Program-made: the position numbers and the translations under genes
Notes under the pieces: model-generated
The model's database searches: none
What the model was told of the DNA's origin: nothing
The model's input: the letters and a program-made list of their open reading frames with translations, nothing else
Shown: positions 23,150-35,677 of the stretch, piece by piece
Numbering within the stretch: the stretch's first letter is position 1
Layout of the letters: each line of letters opens with the position of its first letter
NCBI RefSeq assembly: GCF_009727055.1
Contig: NC_052350.1
Span: 30,175,166 to 30,239,165, forward strand
Reading direction: 5' to 3'
Source: Benincasa hispida
Taxonomy: Eukaryota; Streptophyta; Magnoliopsida; Cucurbitales; Cucurbitaceae
DNA: 64,000 nucleotides

Positions 23150-25089
23150 TGTAAACCCCGAACTCTAAGTTTCCTAGATAAGCATGTTAGTCAAAGGAAT
23201 GTTATATTAAATATTTAACCAATGGAAATCTATGTGTATTTGTAAGAGTTGTGGAGAAAGGAAAGGAAAATTATATTAAATAAGGAAGCCCATTTATTGG
23301 TTTGGCTGGAGGCACTATGTATGGGGTGACGTGGTAGTTTAACCCTTGAACTCAGGAGGTTGCATGAAGATAAAAGAAGGATGTGAAACTTCAAAAGCAT
23401 GGTTTCGACAATTGGCATGAGAAAATTTAGTGAAGTCAGTGCCATTTGAAAGCTGAGAGAATCTAGTTTTCGAGGTTATCTTGCCGGAGAAAGATTGCAG
23501 AAGGAGAAGAACAAAAAGTGAAGAATTTGTAGAAGAGGTAGGATCTCGGATTAATCAAGGCCCAAGATGAATTTTGGAAGCTCTAGGAAAAACCATAAGG
23601 AATTTTTCGCTGAAATTTTAAGGTAAGAAAGCTAATTAATTCTAAACAAGTTTGTAGAAGAAATTTTCTTGAAAAGAGTTATAAATTTTGAGTTATGAAT
23701 TTTTTGAAGTTGAAATAGAGAATCTCGCTTAAGATGATAATCTCGCTAATTTTGAGCTGAAGATCTTGCTCAAGAGGAAATCTCACTGGAATTTGGCTGA
23801 ATCTCGCTGGTAAGGTGAGTATCGCTAGAATGAAAATTTGCTACAAAAAGCTTGATCTCGCTCATGAGGATGAATTCACTCATGATGGTTATCTTGCTAG
23901 TAATGATGTCTTTGTTGATGAAAGTACCATTAGTAAATGAACTATTTGAGGTATTTTGCTAAGAATTCTAAGTAGTATAATCGGGAATTATGTCCTTTCA
24001 GGCCAAGAAGAGCTAGAAGAGACGTATAAACCGTTAAAAGCCCCGACGAGCTGTGAGTGACTAAGTGAACTTAATGTTTTCAATATTTATGCATATAAGG
24101 CAAAGTAAGTTACAGTGATGTAAATGGTGAATTTATACTCCTTCAAGCAACAAATGGTTAATGAATAGCTTAACGTATCTCCCTCGGCTTGTATATGTTT
24201 AACACCGGCCAAGGTATGTTTTGAACATTACAAAAGTTAAGTTTCTAATGTTGAAATATGCTTCCTAGAGGAAGGGTATGATAAAATGAGTTCTTGTGTA
24301 AATGACATGCAAAGAAACTTAATTTGATGCTAAGAAATAACCCGATACTGAAGGACATGGAGAAGGTATCTGGGTAATAGTACCTAAGGTATTGACGGTA
24401 CTTAGAAAACTCCACGTGCACATAGGTAGTTCTGAATGAGATGCCGAAGTATGGGTCTCTTAGGCCATACACCATCAAAGGGAGGCCGAAGTATGGGTCT
24501 CTTGGCTAGTAATAGACGTTGGGAGCTAGAGCGTTATAGGCTCGTTCTCAACTAAGGAATAATGATGTTTAATGATGTCTAAGCATGGTTTAAAGATATA
24601 TTTAGAGAAAGTTGCTTGAGATACTCATCAGTATATTTACATGTTTATAGTGATGTAATATAACTCTATAGTCACTTACTGGGCTACTAGCTCACAGATT
24701 TTCTATGTTTCCTTTTTCAGGTAGCGGTCAGATTCCTCAAGGTTGATCCTGCTGCTGCTTGCCACTGAAAGGCCCGGCTTGTTGAGAAGAACTTAGGTTA
24801 AGGGCCTATTTATGTACACATGTTTTGAGAAGGAATAGGGCTTGTTAGAAATGTTTGGGCCATCTGTGAATATTTTTCCGTAGATGTTATGCCATGGCTA
24901 TATGCATGTTTTTACATAATTTTGTAGAACCTTAAGGAGGCTTACTGTATGCATATACTATTAATGTTTTAAACAGGTTGGTCTTTAGATGAGAAAGCTT
25001 TAGTTGTGGGTGTTTGTGGTAGGGCTAGTAACTACCACGATCATATTCTCTTCCAGATTAAAAGGGGTAATCTGGGAGGGGGTGTGACA
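23150..25089 (+). repeat. 5' LTR of G1
   Basis: TGTAAACCCC to GGGTGTGACA, about 1940 bp. It includes a GATACTGAAGGACA..GAGAAGGTATC block near 24347, the G-box CACGTG near 24412, short repeats with GAGGCCGAAGTATGGGTCTC near 24438 and 24482, and two weak copies of an 18-bp CTCGCTCATGAGGA unit near 23865. Confidence 0.88.
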
Positions 25090-25092
25090 AAT

Positions 25093-25104
25093 TGGTATAA
25101 GAGT
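25093..25104 (+). promoter_or_regulatory. Primer binding site of G1
   Basis: TGGTATAAGAGT lies four bases after the LTR end. It resembles the initiator-Met tRNA complement TGGTATCAGAGC with two changes. Confidence 0.7.
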
Positions 25105-25191
25105 ATAAGGTTTTGGGAATAGAAGGGAAAGTTCATGCATAAGTCTAAGTCCCTAAAGTGTGAGTCCCTAACATGTGTACATTGTATTAGG

Positions 25192-26440
25192 TGAAATGTC
25201 GAGGCAAAGTGGCAGATAGAGTAAGTAGATAGGAGGCAGGAATACTGACCCTACCAATAGGGGCCTGGAGGTTAGAAAAAATGCACCGGGTGGAAAAAAG
25301 AAGGTGAATGATCCAGTGGGTCAGGAAACAACGTCTGAGGGAGAGTTTAGTACCCCCCAGGCAAGGGAAAATTCTCAGCTAGAAGATATAGTTTTTGACA
25401 AGATAGAGCAAAGGTTAGCCAGCTAGTATGGGCTCAGTACGAGCAGACCCAGAGAAGAAATATGGTATTTAGAGGTTTAAAGCCCTAGAGGCTGTGACTT
25501 TTTGAAGGTTACAACAGACCCGGCTAAAGCCGAGTTATGGCTGGAGTGTAGTTGAAAAATGTTTCAATGTTATGAGTTGTCCAGAGGACAGAAAATAGGG
25601 CTAAACCACCTTTCTACTATAGAAAGGAGCAGAGAAATGTGGAAAGTGATATTTGCCAGGCGAGCCAGTACAAATGCGATGTTATTGGTCTAGTTCAGGA
25701 GAGCCTTTGAAAAAAAAGTATTACCCCAGCTCGTTCCGAGATGCAAAAGGGATGAGTTCCTCAGACTAACACAGGGCGATGTCAGTGGCAGAATATGAGC
25801 AGAAATTTACAGAGCTATCACAGTATGATGTCTGCGATTATTGCTGAGGAAAGAGATAGATGTAGGAAATTTGAACAAGGTTTGAGGAAAAAATTAGAAC
25901 TCCTGTGACATCCACGGCTAATTGGCTAGATTTAACCAGTTAGTAGAAGTGGCGACACTAGTCGAACAGAGTTTGGCAAATGATGAGCAGTTGCCAAGGA
26001 TTAGTGAGTCAATAGTAGGGCCTAGAGACAGGGGATCCGACTCCCGTTGAACTTAGGACTAGTGGAAGCCATTCAGGGGTACAAGTTTGCAGGGATCCAG
26101 GAAAAGAAAATCGAGACCCCGACCAGTGCAATTAGCCGACCAGAGATGACCGAAAGCTGGTGAGACGGTAGCCAGCACAGATAGGAAACCGACATGCCCC
26201 CTAGTTGTAGGCAGAGTCTTCGGAGGTATTGCCAATATTCTTTAAGTGGCAGAGGTGTATGTTTCCAATGTGGACAAGCAGGGCATTTCAAGAGGGACTG
26301 TCCCCAGGTGAACAGGGACGCCCCAGTAGCACAACAGACAACCTCCCAGAAAGTTAACCAACCAAAGGGCACTGGAAATAAAGGCGAAGGGTCAAGTGGT
26401 GCTAAGTAGAAGAATATCATAGGTCGACCCCAACAATAGG
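25192..26440 (+). pseudogene. G1 gag, heavily broken
   Basis: Reads from near 25197 (MSRQSGR) with several stops and frameshifts through a capsid-like region. Recognisable pieces are TTDPAKAELWLE near 25506, RSREMWKV near 25630 and ARFNQLVEVATLVEQSLA near 25928. The zinc knuckle CFQCGQAGHFKRDCP (26258-26302) is intact within an open frame, 26194-26409, and would bind element RNA during packaging. No functional Gag could be made from this copy. Confidence 0.8.
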
Positions 26441-26469
26441 GGCGAGTGTACACCGTGACACACCAAAAG

Positions 26470-26705
26470 GCAGCAGAGTCTCCAGATGTTGTAATCGGTA
26501 ATGTCATATTATGTGGACAGCCCGCTTATGTTTTATTTGACCCTGGTGCCACAAATTCATTTATTTATATCTAGCATGTATGCATCTAGTATAGATAGGT
26601 TTGTTAAGCCTATGCTCGAAGAGTTATTTATCTCTACCCCTTTGGGAGATATGATAATAGTAGATAAATGTTATAATCGTTATGAGATATTGATCAATGG
26701 TCAGG
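26470..26705 (+). pseudogene. G1 aspartic protease, truncated
   Basis: The frame from 26485 reads VVIGNVILCGQPAYVLFD, then PGATNSFI, then a stop at 26572. The active-site motif is DPGA, where the catalytic motif of this family is DSGA or DTGA, so the Ser/Thr next to the catalytic Asp is lost. The domain ends at about 26705, where LTR sequence starts, so the C-terminal half and all of RT are missing. Confidence 0.75.
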
Positions 26706-28774
26706 ACCCCAAACTCTAAGTTTCCTAGATAAGCATGTTAGTCAAAGGAATGTTATATTAAATATTTAACCAATGGAAATCTATATGTATTTGTAGGAGT
26801 TGTGGAGAAAGGAAAGGAAAAATATATTAAATAAGGAAGCCCATTTATTGGTTTGGCTGAGGCACTAAGTATGGGGTGACGTGGCGGTTTAACCCTTGAA
26901 CTCGGGAGGCAGCAGGAAGATAAAAGAAGGAAGTGAAAATTCAAAAGCATGGTTTCGGCAATTGGCATGAGCAAATTTAATGAAGTCAGTGCAATTTGAA
27001 ACCTGGAAGAATCTAGTTTTCGAGGTTGTCTTTCCAAAGAATGGTTACAGAAGGAGCATAACAAAAAATGAAGAAATTGCAGAAGAGGTAGGATCTTAGA
27101 TTAATCAGGGCCTGAGGTGAAGTTTGGAAGCTCCAGGCAAAACCATAAGAAATTTTATGCTGAAATTTAAAGGTAAGAAAGATAACTTAATTCCAAACAA
27201 GTTTGTAGAAGGAAGTTTCTAGAAACAAGTTTTGGATTTTGAGTTATAAATTTTTTAATTTGAAACAGAGAATTTGTGCAGAAGCTGACAGCTGCATGGG
27301 AAGAACAAGCAAACTGCTCACCGTAGAGAGCAAGAGTGAGATTAAGGGCATGAGGATCTCACTTAAGATCATAATCTCGCTAATTTTGAGCTGAATCTCG
27401 CTTAAGAAGGACATCTCGCTGAAATTTGGCTGAATCTCGCTGGTAAGGTGAGTATCGCTAGGATGAAAATTTGCTAGGAAAAGCTTGATCTCGCTCATGA
27501 GGAGGATCTCGCTCATGATGATGATCTCACTCATGAGGAGGATCTCGCTCATGAGGATGAATTCACTCATGATGATTATCTCACTGGTAATGTTGTCTTT
27601 GTTGATGAAAGTACCATTAGTAAATGAACTATTTGAGGTATTTTGCTAAGAATTCTAAGTAGTTTAATCGGGAATCATGTCCTTTCAGGCCAAGAAGAGC
27701 TAGGAGAGACGTATAAACCGTTAAGAGCCCCAAGGAGCTGTGAGTGACTAAGTGAACCAAATGTTTTCAATATTTATGCATATAAGGCCAAGTAAGTTAC
27801 ATTGATGTAAATGGTGAATTTATACTCCTTCAAACAACAAATGGTTAATGAATAGCTTAACGTATCTCTCCCGGCTTGTATATGTTTAACACCGGCCAAG
27901 GTATGTTGTGAACATTACAAAAGTTAAGTTTCTAATGTTGAAATATTCATCCTAGAGGAAGGCTATGATAAAATGAGTTCTTGTGTAAATGACATGCAAA
28001 GAAACTTAATTTGATACTAGGAAATAACTCGATACTGAAGGACACAGAGAAGGTATCTGGGTAATAGTACCTAAGGTATTGACGATATTTAGAAAACTCC
28101 ACGTGCACGTAGGTAGTTCTAAATGAGAGGCCGAAGTATGGGTCTCCTGGGCCATACAACATCAAAGGGAGGCCGAAGTATGGGTCTCTTGACCGGTAAT
28201 AGATGTTGGGAGCTAGAGCGTTATAGGCTCATTCTCAACTAAGGAATAATAATGTTTAATGATGTCTAAGCATGGTTTAAAGCTATATTTAGAGAGTTTC
28301 TTGAGATACTCATCAGTATATTTACATGTTTATAGTGATGTAATATGATTCTATAGTCACTCACTAGGCTACTAGCTCACATATTTTCTGTGTTTCCTTT
28401 TTCAAGTAGCAGTTAGATTCCTCAAGGTTGATCCTGCTGCTGCTTGCCACTGAAAGGCCCGACTTGTTCAGAAGAACTTAGGTTGATGGCATGTTTATGT
28501 ACATATTTTTTAAGATGGACTAGGGCTTGTTAGAAATGTTTGGGCCATCTGTAAATATTTTTTCGTAGATGTTATGCCATGGCCGTATGCATGTGTTTAC
28601 ATAATTTTTTAGAACCTTAAGGAGGCTTGTTGTATGCATATACTATTAATGTTTTAAACAGGTTGGTCTTTAGATGAGAAAGCTTTAATAGTGGGGTTTG
28701 GCAGTAGGGCTAGTAACTACCACGATCATATCCTTTTCTAGATTAAAAGGGGTAATCTGGGAGGGGGTGTGACA
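26706..28774 (+). repeat. 3' LTR of G1 (lacks first bases)
   Basis: Matches the 5' LTR from its position 6 (ACCCC) onward. The terminal TGTAA is replaced by protease-side sequence. Longer than the 5' LTR, partly through an extra stretch near 27265-27355 and three more 18-bp minisatellite units at 27490-27570. It ends GGGTGTGACA before TSD TTTAT. Confidence 0.85.
27485..27590 (+). repeat. 18-bp minisatellite in the G1 3' LTR
   Basis: About five units of GATCTCGCTCATGAGGAG and variants, against about two in the 5' LTR at the matching place (23860-23895). The length difference is about 54 bp, three whole units. Confidence 0.85.
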
Positions 28775-29047
28775 TTTATAGCTTATACCCATTCTTTTAT
28801 TCAACCGCCGCAAACACATTACTGCATAGCATTTAGTTACAAGTCCTTGAGTTCGACCACGGATCACCCGAGAAACTTGCGTTTGCATTATACTTGGCGC
28901 GAGCATAAGAAAACTTATGACGGGAACGCATGATCATCGCATACATTCGTTAACGCATAACTTCCTTCCAACGCATGACCACCGACACATGATAATAAAC
29001 GCATAACCTAAGTCATGCATCGCAAAATTAGTGAACACTAATTTTCG

Positions 29048-30533
29048 TGGCACCGTTGTTGAGGACTTGGCAGCTAATTGTTTGTTGAGTTTTGTGTCTC
29101 TGCAGGCAACCTTTTTATCTTGGGAGTATTACAGATTGTGCGACCAAGTTGCAACCAATATTGAAGTGTAGGCGATGCACCGAAAGCCAGTATTGGCCCT
29201 AAGATAGAAGGGCAATCAGTTGCATGAGCTGAAGGTAATTCTAAGCACATGGTGGCCAACATGCGCCCAACAATTGTCGGAAGTTCCAATGGTCAGGGTG
29301 AGTCCCTTGACCTAAGCAGTTGAGAGCAATCTCCTGTATGGGAGACTCCTTGTGGTGACAACACTCCAATTTCTATAGGGACGTCTTCTACTCTATCTTT
29401 ACCTTGCTCTTCTAGTTTAGTTTATTTTTCTTGTTATTTTGGATATACGGCTGCTTCCTTGGTTTTGGTGCGTTTGCTCCTTGTAGGTGCGATAATAATT
29501 CTCCTCGATGTGCAGTTACAACGGAAAAATTCCCTTCATCGTTCAATGCATGGCTTCGATCGCGTGGATTCCAACGCATAATCGCATGCGTTATTCCGCC
29601 AAGGTCCTTTCTTGTTATCCTTTATGCATTATCCTTTTGAAATTCTCCTTGTCTAATTTCGTTCCTTTGTGATGCATCTATGATGGTACGTATAATTCAC
29701 CGCATCTACTAGCTACGCATCGCAAGGTGCTCCCTACTTTTAATAGCTTCTTCAAATTTTTAAAGTCTTAAGTTTTATTATGTGCAAACCTTGGCTCAAA
29801 CATTTATTACCGCATTCCTATTGATTTTGTTTTTAGCTTTGCGGTGAAAGCGCTGCCAACCTCTAAGTTTGAAGGTGGTAGCGATCCCGAAGAATTACGT
29901 TCATTACATTGCAATCATTTCTAACAAATAATATCTTAGTATATAATAATTGAGAATAACAACTCCACTGTCAACGCAATGGGGAAACCCATGTTGATAA
30001 GAGTTAAGTTGTGTCGAAGGCACTTACCCGTAGTTAGAAGTCGCATGACACACGTGGGGGCAAGTCAAACGAAAGTAAGCCGCCAAGATCACACATAAGC
30101 GAACTCCTCTGTCGGGCGCAAGCCTAGATTAAGCAAGACAAGAGTTGATTGAATATGGAACACAACCGAAGTTGGATGCCCGCATGACACACGTGGAGGT
30201 AAGCCAAAACGAAGAGCGTGACCAGGTTCGACGCCGCATTTGAATAAGTCATCGCAAATTTTTTAAGTATTTTAAACACATTCTCAAAAGCTAAACGCAA
30301 AGTTACGGTAAATGAATAAGAAGTTCTTGAACAAAGGCTTGCCAGATTTAAACTTAGAAAATATATTTTTGAAGAAGCAGCTGAAGTAGAGGAGAGCATT
30401 GCGGCCATGGTCAGCGGTATGGGTAATTATATTATGAGAGGCTGGTCATCGCAAAGGAAACGCATAAGGTGAGTAAAAATTTCTTGAGTATAACACATGC
30501 TTGAGGACAAGCATGATTCTAAGTTTGGGGGTG
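29048..30533 (+). other. A2 internal non-coding region with PBS and PPT
   Basis: Starts with PBS TGGCACCGTTGTTGAGGA (tRNA-Asp type, a few changes), an acceptor-like CTCTGCAG at 29098-29105, and no readable gag-pol. It carries both copies of the conserved motif of about 45 nt (30029-30075 and 30167-30214), preceded by the block about AACTCCACTGTCAACGCA shared with A1 and Athila C. It ends in TTTGGGGGTG. Confidence 0.75.
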
Positions 30534-32621
30534 TGATGATATACAGAAATGCACATCATTTTAGGCCTTTTATTTAGAATTATGAGGGCAGTTAAGCAGA
30601 ATATGCGACAATTATATTAGGAATTCATAAAAAAATGAGTTTGCGTCGTTCAACATTAAGAATATCGGCTAACCCACTATTATGCATTATTATGAGTTCA
30701 ATTGTCTATCTTTGTAGTTAACGCAAAAAGCAGATGCAGACGCGAAAGACGGGCTATCGCATAGACGACCGCAGCGGAGAAATTCTCCATCGCAAATGCG
30801 AACGCATACGTTCAACGCATGGGTTTTGCGGTAATCAACTGCATGCATCCATCGCATAGGAGTTACGATCGTCAAGCGATTGCGGTCATCGTGTAGAAGT
30901 TAAGGTAATCAAGTGAATGCGGTCATTGCAAGATTGCGGCTACATGATGATAACCATAATAGAGGGATGAACGACAAGGTTGGTGGAGTGGAAGCATCAA
31001 CGCATATCTCGAGAAAATAAAAAGATGATGTTGACATTTCACCTACCAAGCCGTTAGCAGCAGAGATTCAGAAAAGGACCATCATGCTGCAAATGTCAAA
31101 ATCAGAACAGGTCTATTAATGTTTTCTGTGATCAAGCTCTATAAATAGAAGTTGATGAGAAGAATTTCAAATCATCCAAGGTTTTCATCCAAGGTTTCCT
31201 ACCTTCGGGTGGATCCTTGTGATCCAGACGAACACGTTAGAAGAAAGCTTGAGAGTTCTTCATCTCCTTCATCCATTTCGAGTGACGACCGGAGCCTTCG
31301 TCTGAGTTAGAGCTCGAGAGAGTCAGCTCCACCACCCTTCCATGACACCATCGGCAGCCTTGACACACATCCACTGGAAGCAAGACATTGCTTCCAGCTG
31401 GTCCTTTCATTTTCTCTTCTTTTCTTATATTGTATTGTGTTACATTTTGGATTAAGAAATTAATACATTTTGTGTTCAATGCATTTCTATGTCTCCTTCA
31501 ATTCCATCTCAATCTTTCTTTGCTTAGCATCCTTAACTTTCATTGCATCACTTAGTGAGATTGCTAGAGTATCGTATACTTAATCATGAGGCATAGGAAT
31601 ATGAAGCATGTAGCAAACCACCGGAAGGTATGCGTTGTGCGAGTCTGTGAGAAAACCTTATTTGCTTAGTATGAAGCTGTAGCAACGCTTGTCTATAGGG
31701 GGACGCAATGCTTGTCTATGAATAACGTCAGCAACAACCAACTACCCGAGAGGGTAAGTGGTTGGTCGTATTAAGCAATGTAAGCCAGTGTTCAATAGAG
31801 ATAGGAATAATCTTCCATTAGTCAGGTTTATGCAGTTACCTTGTCTTATGAGTGCATCATTCATCATTTAGGAATACTTAAGAGAGTAGTCTAAAAACCA
31901 AATCTAAGACTCGAGAGAGCGGATTGGAACGCATAAGCAAGAATGAGGAACTTAGGAATAAGCTCAGTTTGCGATTACACAGCTATGCACCCTACGGAGA
32001 GGATATTGCATGCATCCAGAAGTAGGATACAGTGGTATGCGGCTATCACGCTCATGTGGCGAGAGGACGTGAGTGGGTTATGAAGGCTTAGGCATAGGCT
32101 TCTTGGCACTGTCGCATATACATCGCATGCGTCCTAGAAATAGGCACAAGTGTGTGTAGCATGATGGCATAGCTTTCGTTGGCTGAGGTTGCCCTTGTGG
32201 GAAAAACTTAAGGTTGCGATGAAGACAACTTCACATTTTGTCTATTTTTCCATGCATTTACTACGTGTCAACAGTTTTCGTGTCTCTACCTCTCATTCAT
32301 ACTTCCAATGCTTTGTCTGTTAGATAGGAGTAGGAGTAGTTTATAGCTTATACCCTCCATCATTCTTTTATTCAACCGCCGCCAATACATTTCTGCATAG
32401 CGTTTAGTTACAAGTCCCTGAGTTCGACCTCGAATCACCCTAGAAACTTGCGTTCGCATTATACTTGGTGCGAGCGTAAGAAAACTTGTGACGAGAACGC
32501 ATGGTCATCGCATACATTCATTAACGCCTAGTTTCATTCCAAAGCATGACCACCACGCATAAGAATCAACGCATAACCTAAGTCATCATCGCATAATTGC
32601 ATTCACTAATTTTCGTCATCA
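30534..32621 (+). repeat. 3' LTR of A2
   Basis: Starts TGATGATATACAGAAATG, a version of the terminal hairpin with two mismatched pairs, and ends TCATCA. The U5 block at 32408-32492 has the 7-bp stem CGTTCGC (32451-32457) / GCGAGCG (32470-32476). Dense in AACGCAT words. Confidence 0.85.
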
Positions 32622-33741
32622 ATGTACGATGCTTGAGACAGCATTAGCACTTTGTTCTTCTGATTTCGAAAGATCTGTATACCAAGAACAAACTGAGCCT
32701 CTCCCAAATCTTTCATTTGGAATTGGGTCGCTAGCCAGTTCTTAACTGCAATCAGTAGTCCTACATCATTCTCAATGAGTAGAATATCGTCTACACACAA
32801 CACTAGGAAAACTACTGAACTGTTGGTAAAAGCCGTATGATTTGATCGTAGTATCAAACCGAATATTCCAAGATCGAGACGCCTGTTTCAGCCCATAAAT
32901 GGACCGATTCCATTTGCAAACCTTTTGCTCTTGACCTTAGGCTATGAATCCTTTAGGTTGTACAGTATAAATGGTCTCGTCAAGATTACCATTCAGAAAG
33001 TCAGTCTTCACGTCCATTTGCCATATCTCATAATCATAATAAATGATAACGGACAGAAGGATTCAGATAAACTTCAACATCGCAATAGGCGAGAAAGTCT
33101 CCTCATAGTCGACTCCCTCCACCTGGGTATAACCCTTTGCCACAAGTTTAGCCTTAAAGGTTTGACCTTCCCATCGGTACCCTGTTTACTCTTTTAAATC
33201 AATTTGCAACCTATAAGTGTTACCCTATTAGGTTGATCTACAGGATCCCACACTGAGTTGAAGTACATCGACTCCATCTCGAGATCCATGGCTTTAACCC
33301 ATTCATCCCAGTCAACATCCTTCATTGCCTTTTGATAAGACAACGGATCCTCAACGTCGCCATCAGCTACCATAGTCAGGATTTTCGTGAAACCCAAATA
33401 GCGAACAGGTGGGTTTGCAACCCTCCCACTACGTCGAGGTTCCCTCAACTCTTGAGGTGGAACTGACCTACCAAATGAACTATCATCAACAACTCTTGCT
33501 GATGAAGCAGGCCCTTTAACAACTCTTGTTGATGTTTCAGTAGTTTCATTGGAAAGCTCACATAACACGATCTTACTACGTGGACTGTGCTCCCTAATAT
33601 GATCCTCCTCCAGAAAGATAGTATTCGTAGACATAAACACTATATTTTCCATAGGATCATAAAAGTAACCCCCTCGTGTATACTTCCCTAGTGGTCTCCT
33701 TGACCTCCCCAACGAAGGTTGGGATGGTCTCACTATATGAA
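32622..33741 (-). pseudogene. Copia B pol: integrase end and RT first half
   Basis: The minus frame from 33741 to 33194 reads the integrase C-terminal part (LGKYTRGGYFYDPMENI) and the linker (RRSGRVANPPVRYLGF), then the start of RT (SYQKAMKDVDWDEWVKAM). The region 33190-32860 continues RT in shifted frames with stops, and 32857-32622 reads LCVDDILLIENDVG, where the DD pair is the RT catalytic core, then KDLGEAQFVLGIQI. It ends at SYID, exactly where A2 entered. The 33741 start is not a true start because the frame runs in from an LTR junction. Confidence 0.85.
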
Positions 33742-35677
33742 TGTAGGAGTATATCAGCATGCAGTGGAAGCAACAAAGATCAATAAGCATTTTAATTCAT
33801 TAATTTTGGCTATAAATAATGCATGCTCATATAATAATAAGAGAGTTTCAAGACATACCTTTGTTTAAAACTCGAATTCAGCTGCAAATCTTCTACAAAT
33901 ATTCTTGTATACCACCTCAAGACCTTCCCCACTATTCACTTGGAGCCTTAGATTGAGTTGTGGGACTCAAAATAAGCTTGAATGAAGGGAATTTGGAGCA
34001 AAACTCACTGATTCAACTTGAAGAACACCTTCTTCGACCTCTCAAGTTTTCAGAAAAACTTAACAAGTATATCAGATTTTGCATGCTCGATTCTCAATCC
34101 AATCTCCTCTATTTATTGCAAGACTATCATGCAAAGAAGAAATCTGCATGAAGAGCACCTTATGCTTGGAAGATTGAATCAAGAATTTGGTGGATATTGA
34201 GTGAGCTAGTTGAAGAAGAAAGTGGAGTTCTCCCACTTTTTCCAATTTCCATTTTTCCAATTTTTGTTTATTCAATTTGATTTTCAAAAAAAAAAAATTG
34301 ATTTCAAAATTGAAAAACTTTATTAATTTTACAAAATTATTTTTCTAATAAAATTTATAATAAATAATTAATTAAACAATTTAATTAATTCTAATTAATT
34401 CAATATCAAATATCAAATTAATTTTACACAAACTCCACCATCATGAATTCTTATTCATGAATTTATTATTTAAATCATATTTAAATATGAACTAACTCCC
34501 CAATTCTGTTTAATTCCAAAACTAAACACGTAATTATATCACATATAATTACTAATTCCCTTAATTCTAATTTGAATATTTCAAATTAACTTATCACGCT
34601 ACTCTAAGGCTAATCCATTTACGAGCTAGTAGGGGGGCCTCGTGGACCTACAGATCATGGGCTCCAACAATTCGAGATTAATTGGCTAAACTCTTTACAC
34701 CGAATTAACCCTCATTCGTTAACTAATTGGTCACTCCACTAAAGTCCATAGTTGTACTCCCCTCACTGTATATATATTATCTCCACTCGATATAACCATG
34801 ATCAGTAAGTTAACCCTTCACAAGTTGTTCGTAATAATGGTTAGGTCAAATGTCTATTTTACCCCCGAGATTACCTCTTGCTTTTAAGTCCCATTAATCC
34901 TCTAATGAACAATTGGTTTGTGATTCGATCAACAAACCGAGTCCCTCTCGGGCCAATGAGAGTGTGAGGCCCCTTGTTCAAGACCTGGAGTCAGCACTTA
35001 AGGGAACAATCTCTCTACTATCCCTAAAAGCAGGTAGGAGTGAGTTCCATCTTGNAGGTAGGAGTGAGTTCCATCTTGCACCCTATGTCCCCTGCTATCT
35101 ACCCGTTCTTACCCCTGAAATGGAGGTTTATTGAGCCAGCACTGTTGAGCTAACCCTCACCTATGCAAATCTAAGGATAGTCCCGAATAAACAGGAGTTC
35201 ATAATTATCCTAGGATTAAGGTAAAGTTACTTAGGTCATCGCTTCGGAATGACTAGTCTTAAACAGTAAACAACGTTATAATGTAAAAGTGACTAATTTC
35301 GTAGTACAAACCCATTGCATAGGTTGCCCCTACTTCTCATGTCAAAACATGTACGAATTAGGATCACATCGTCTGTAGAACTTCACAACTCCTTGTAATA
35401 ACTACAGAGTGAGCCGCATCCAATAGTGTTGCCAGAATAAGACACCCAATCTTATTTATATACTATAGACTATTTTGACTATTTACTCGAACCTGATCAA
35501 CTTTTATGTCTCCACATAAAGTTCAAGTACAAATGTAATAGTCATGGATCTTTTAGTTTATTGGATTTATTTCTAAAATGAAATAAGCAATTCATATATT
35601 CAATAACAGCTTATTGAATTTTTAGAATAAGTTTCATTGTTTACAAACCACGAGTTTTAGGATATAAAACCCAACAA
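33742..35677 (-). repeat. 3' LTR of Copia A
   Basis: Full LTR of about 1936 bp (about 24 bp of which is an assembly duplication), minus strand TGTTGGG at 35677 to CTCCTACA at 33742. It serves as the reference for the other Copia LTR fragments in the window, and it shows the uninterrupted sites used above to confirm insertions. Confidence 0.88.
35032..35078. repeat. 23-bp exact duplication around one N
   Basis: Bases 35032-35054 and 35056-35078 are identical with one N at 35055. Related LTRs have the stretch once. Probably an unmerged contig overlap. Confidence 0.85.

Larger units (their letters stand above)
23150..28774 (+). mobile_element. Gypsy element G1 with a large pol deletion
   Basis: 5' LTR 23150-25089, initiator-Met-type PBS near 25093, gag and partial protease to about 26705, then directly the 3' LTR to 28774. 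TSD TTTAT is perfect (23145-23149 and 28775-28779). RT, RNase H, integrase, the polypurine tract and the first bases of the 3' LTR are missing, so a deletion joins the protease to LTR position 6. It lies in the A2 5' LTR and is therefore younger than A2. Confidence 0.88.
21370..29047 (+). repeat. 5' LTR of A2, interrupted by G1
   Basis: LTR sequence is 21370-23149 plus 28780-29047. The target is restored by comparison with the 3' LTR around 32337-32365. It starts with the GAAA-loop hairpin (21371-21396). Its U5 hairpin block lies at 28841-28922. The terminal TCATCA is deleted, so the PBS follows TTTTCG directly. Confidence 0.82.
21370..32621 (+). mobile_element. Non-autonomous Athila-type element A2
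   Basis: Same family as A1: 5' LTR 21370-29047 (containing the G1 insertion), PBS at 29048, internal region of about 1.5 kb without gag-pol, polypurine tract ending at 30533, 3' LTR 30534-32621. It lies inside Copia B pol. A perfect TSD is not visible: the left flank ends TGTCAG and the right begins ATGTA. About 12 bp, the LTR end and spacer, are missing before the PBS. The element would need a helper for all its proteins. Confidence 0.82.
18462..33741 (-). mobile_element. Copia B, minus strand, split by element A2
   Basis: 3' LTR about 18462-20463, polypurine tract at 20464-20475, RNase H and RT end at 20640-21369, then the A2 insertion (21370-32621), then RT and the integrase C-terminal region at 32622-33741. 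The 5' part (gag, protease, most of integrase, 5' LTR) is not adjacent. At 33742 a Copia A LTR takes over, so Copia B was probably also interrupted by Copia A, with its remainder lost or beyond the window. Confidence 0.75.

Noticed and set aside
26073..26507. Open frame of 144 codons on the minus strand
   Set aside because: Antisense shadow of the G1 gag zinc-knuckle region, whose plus-strand reading is clearly meaningful.
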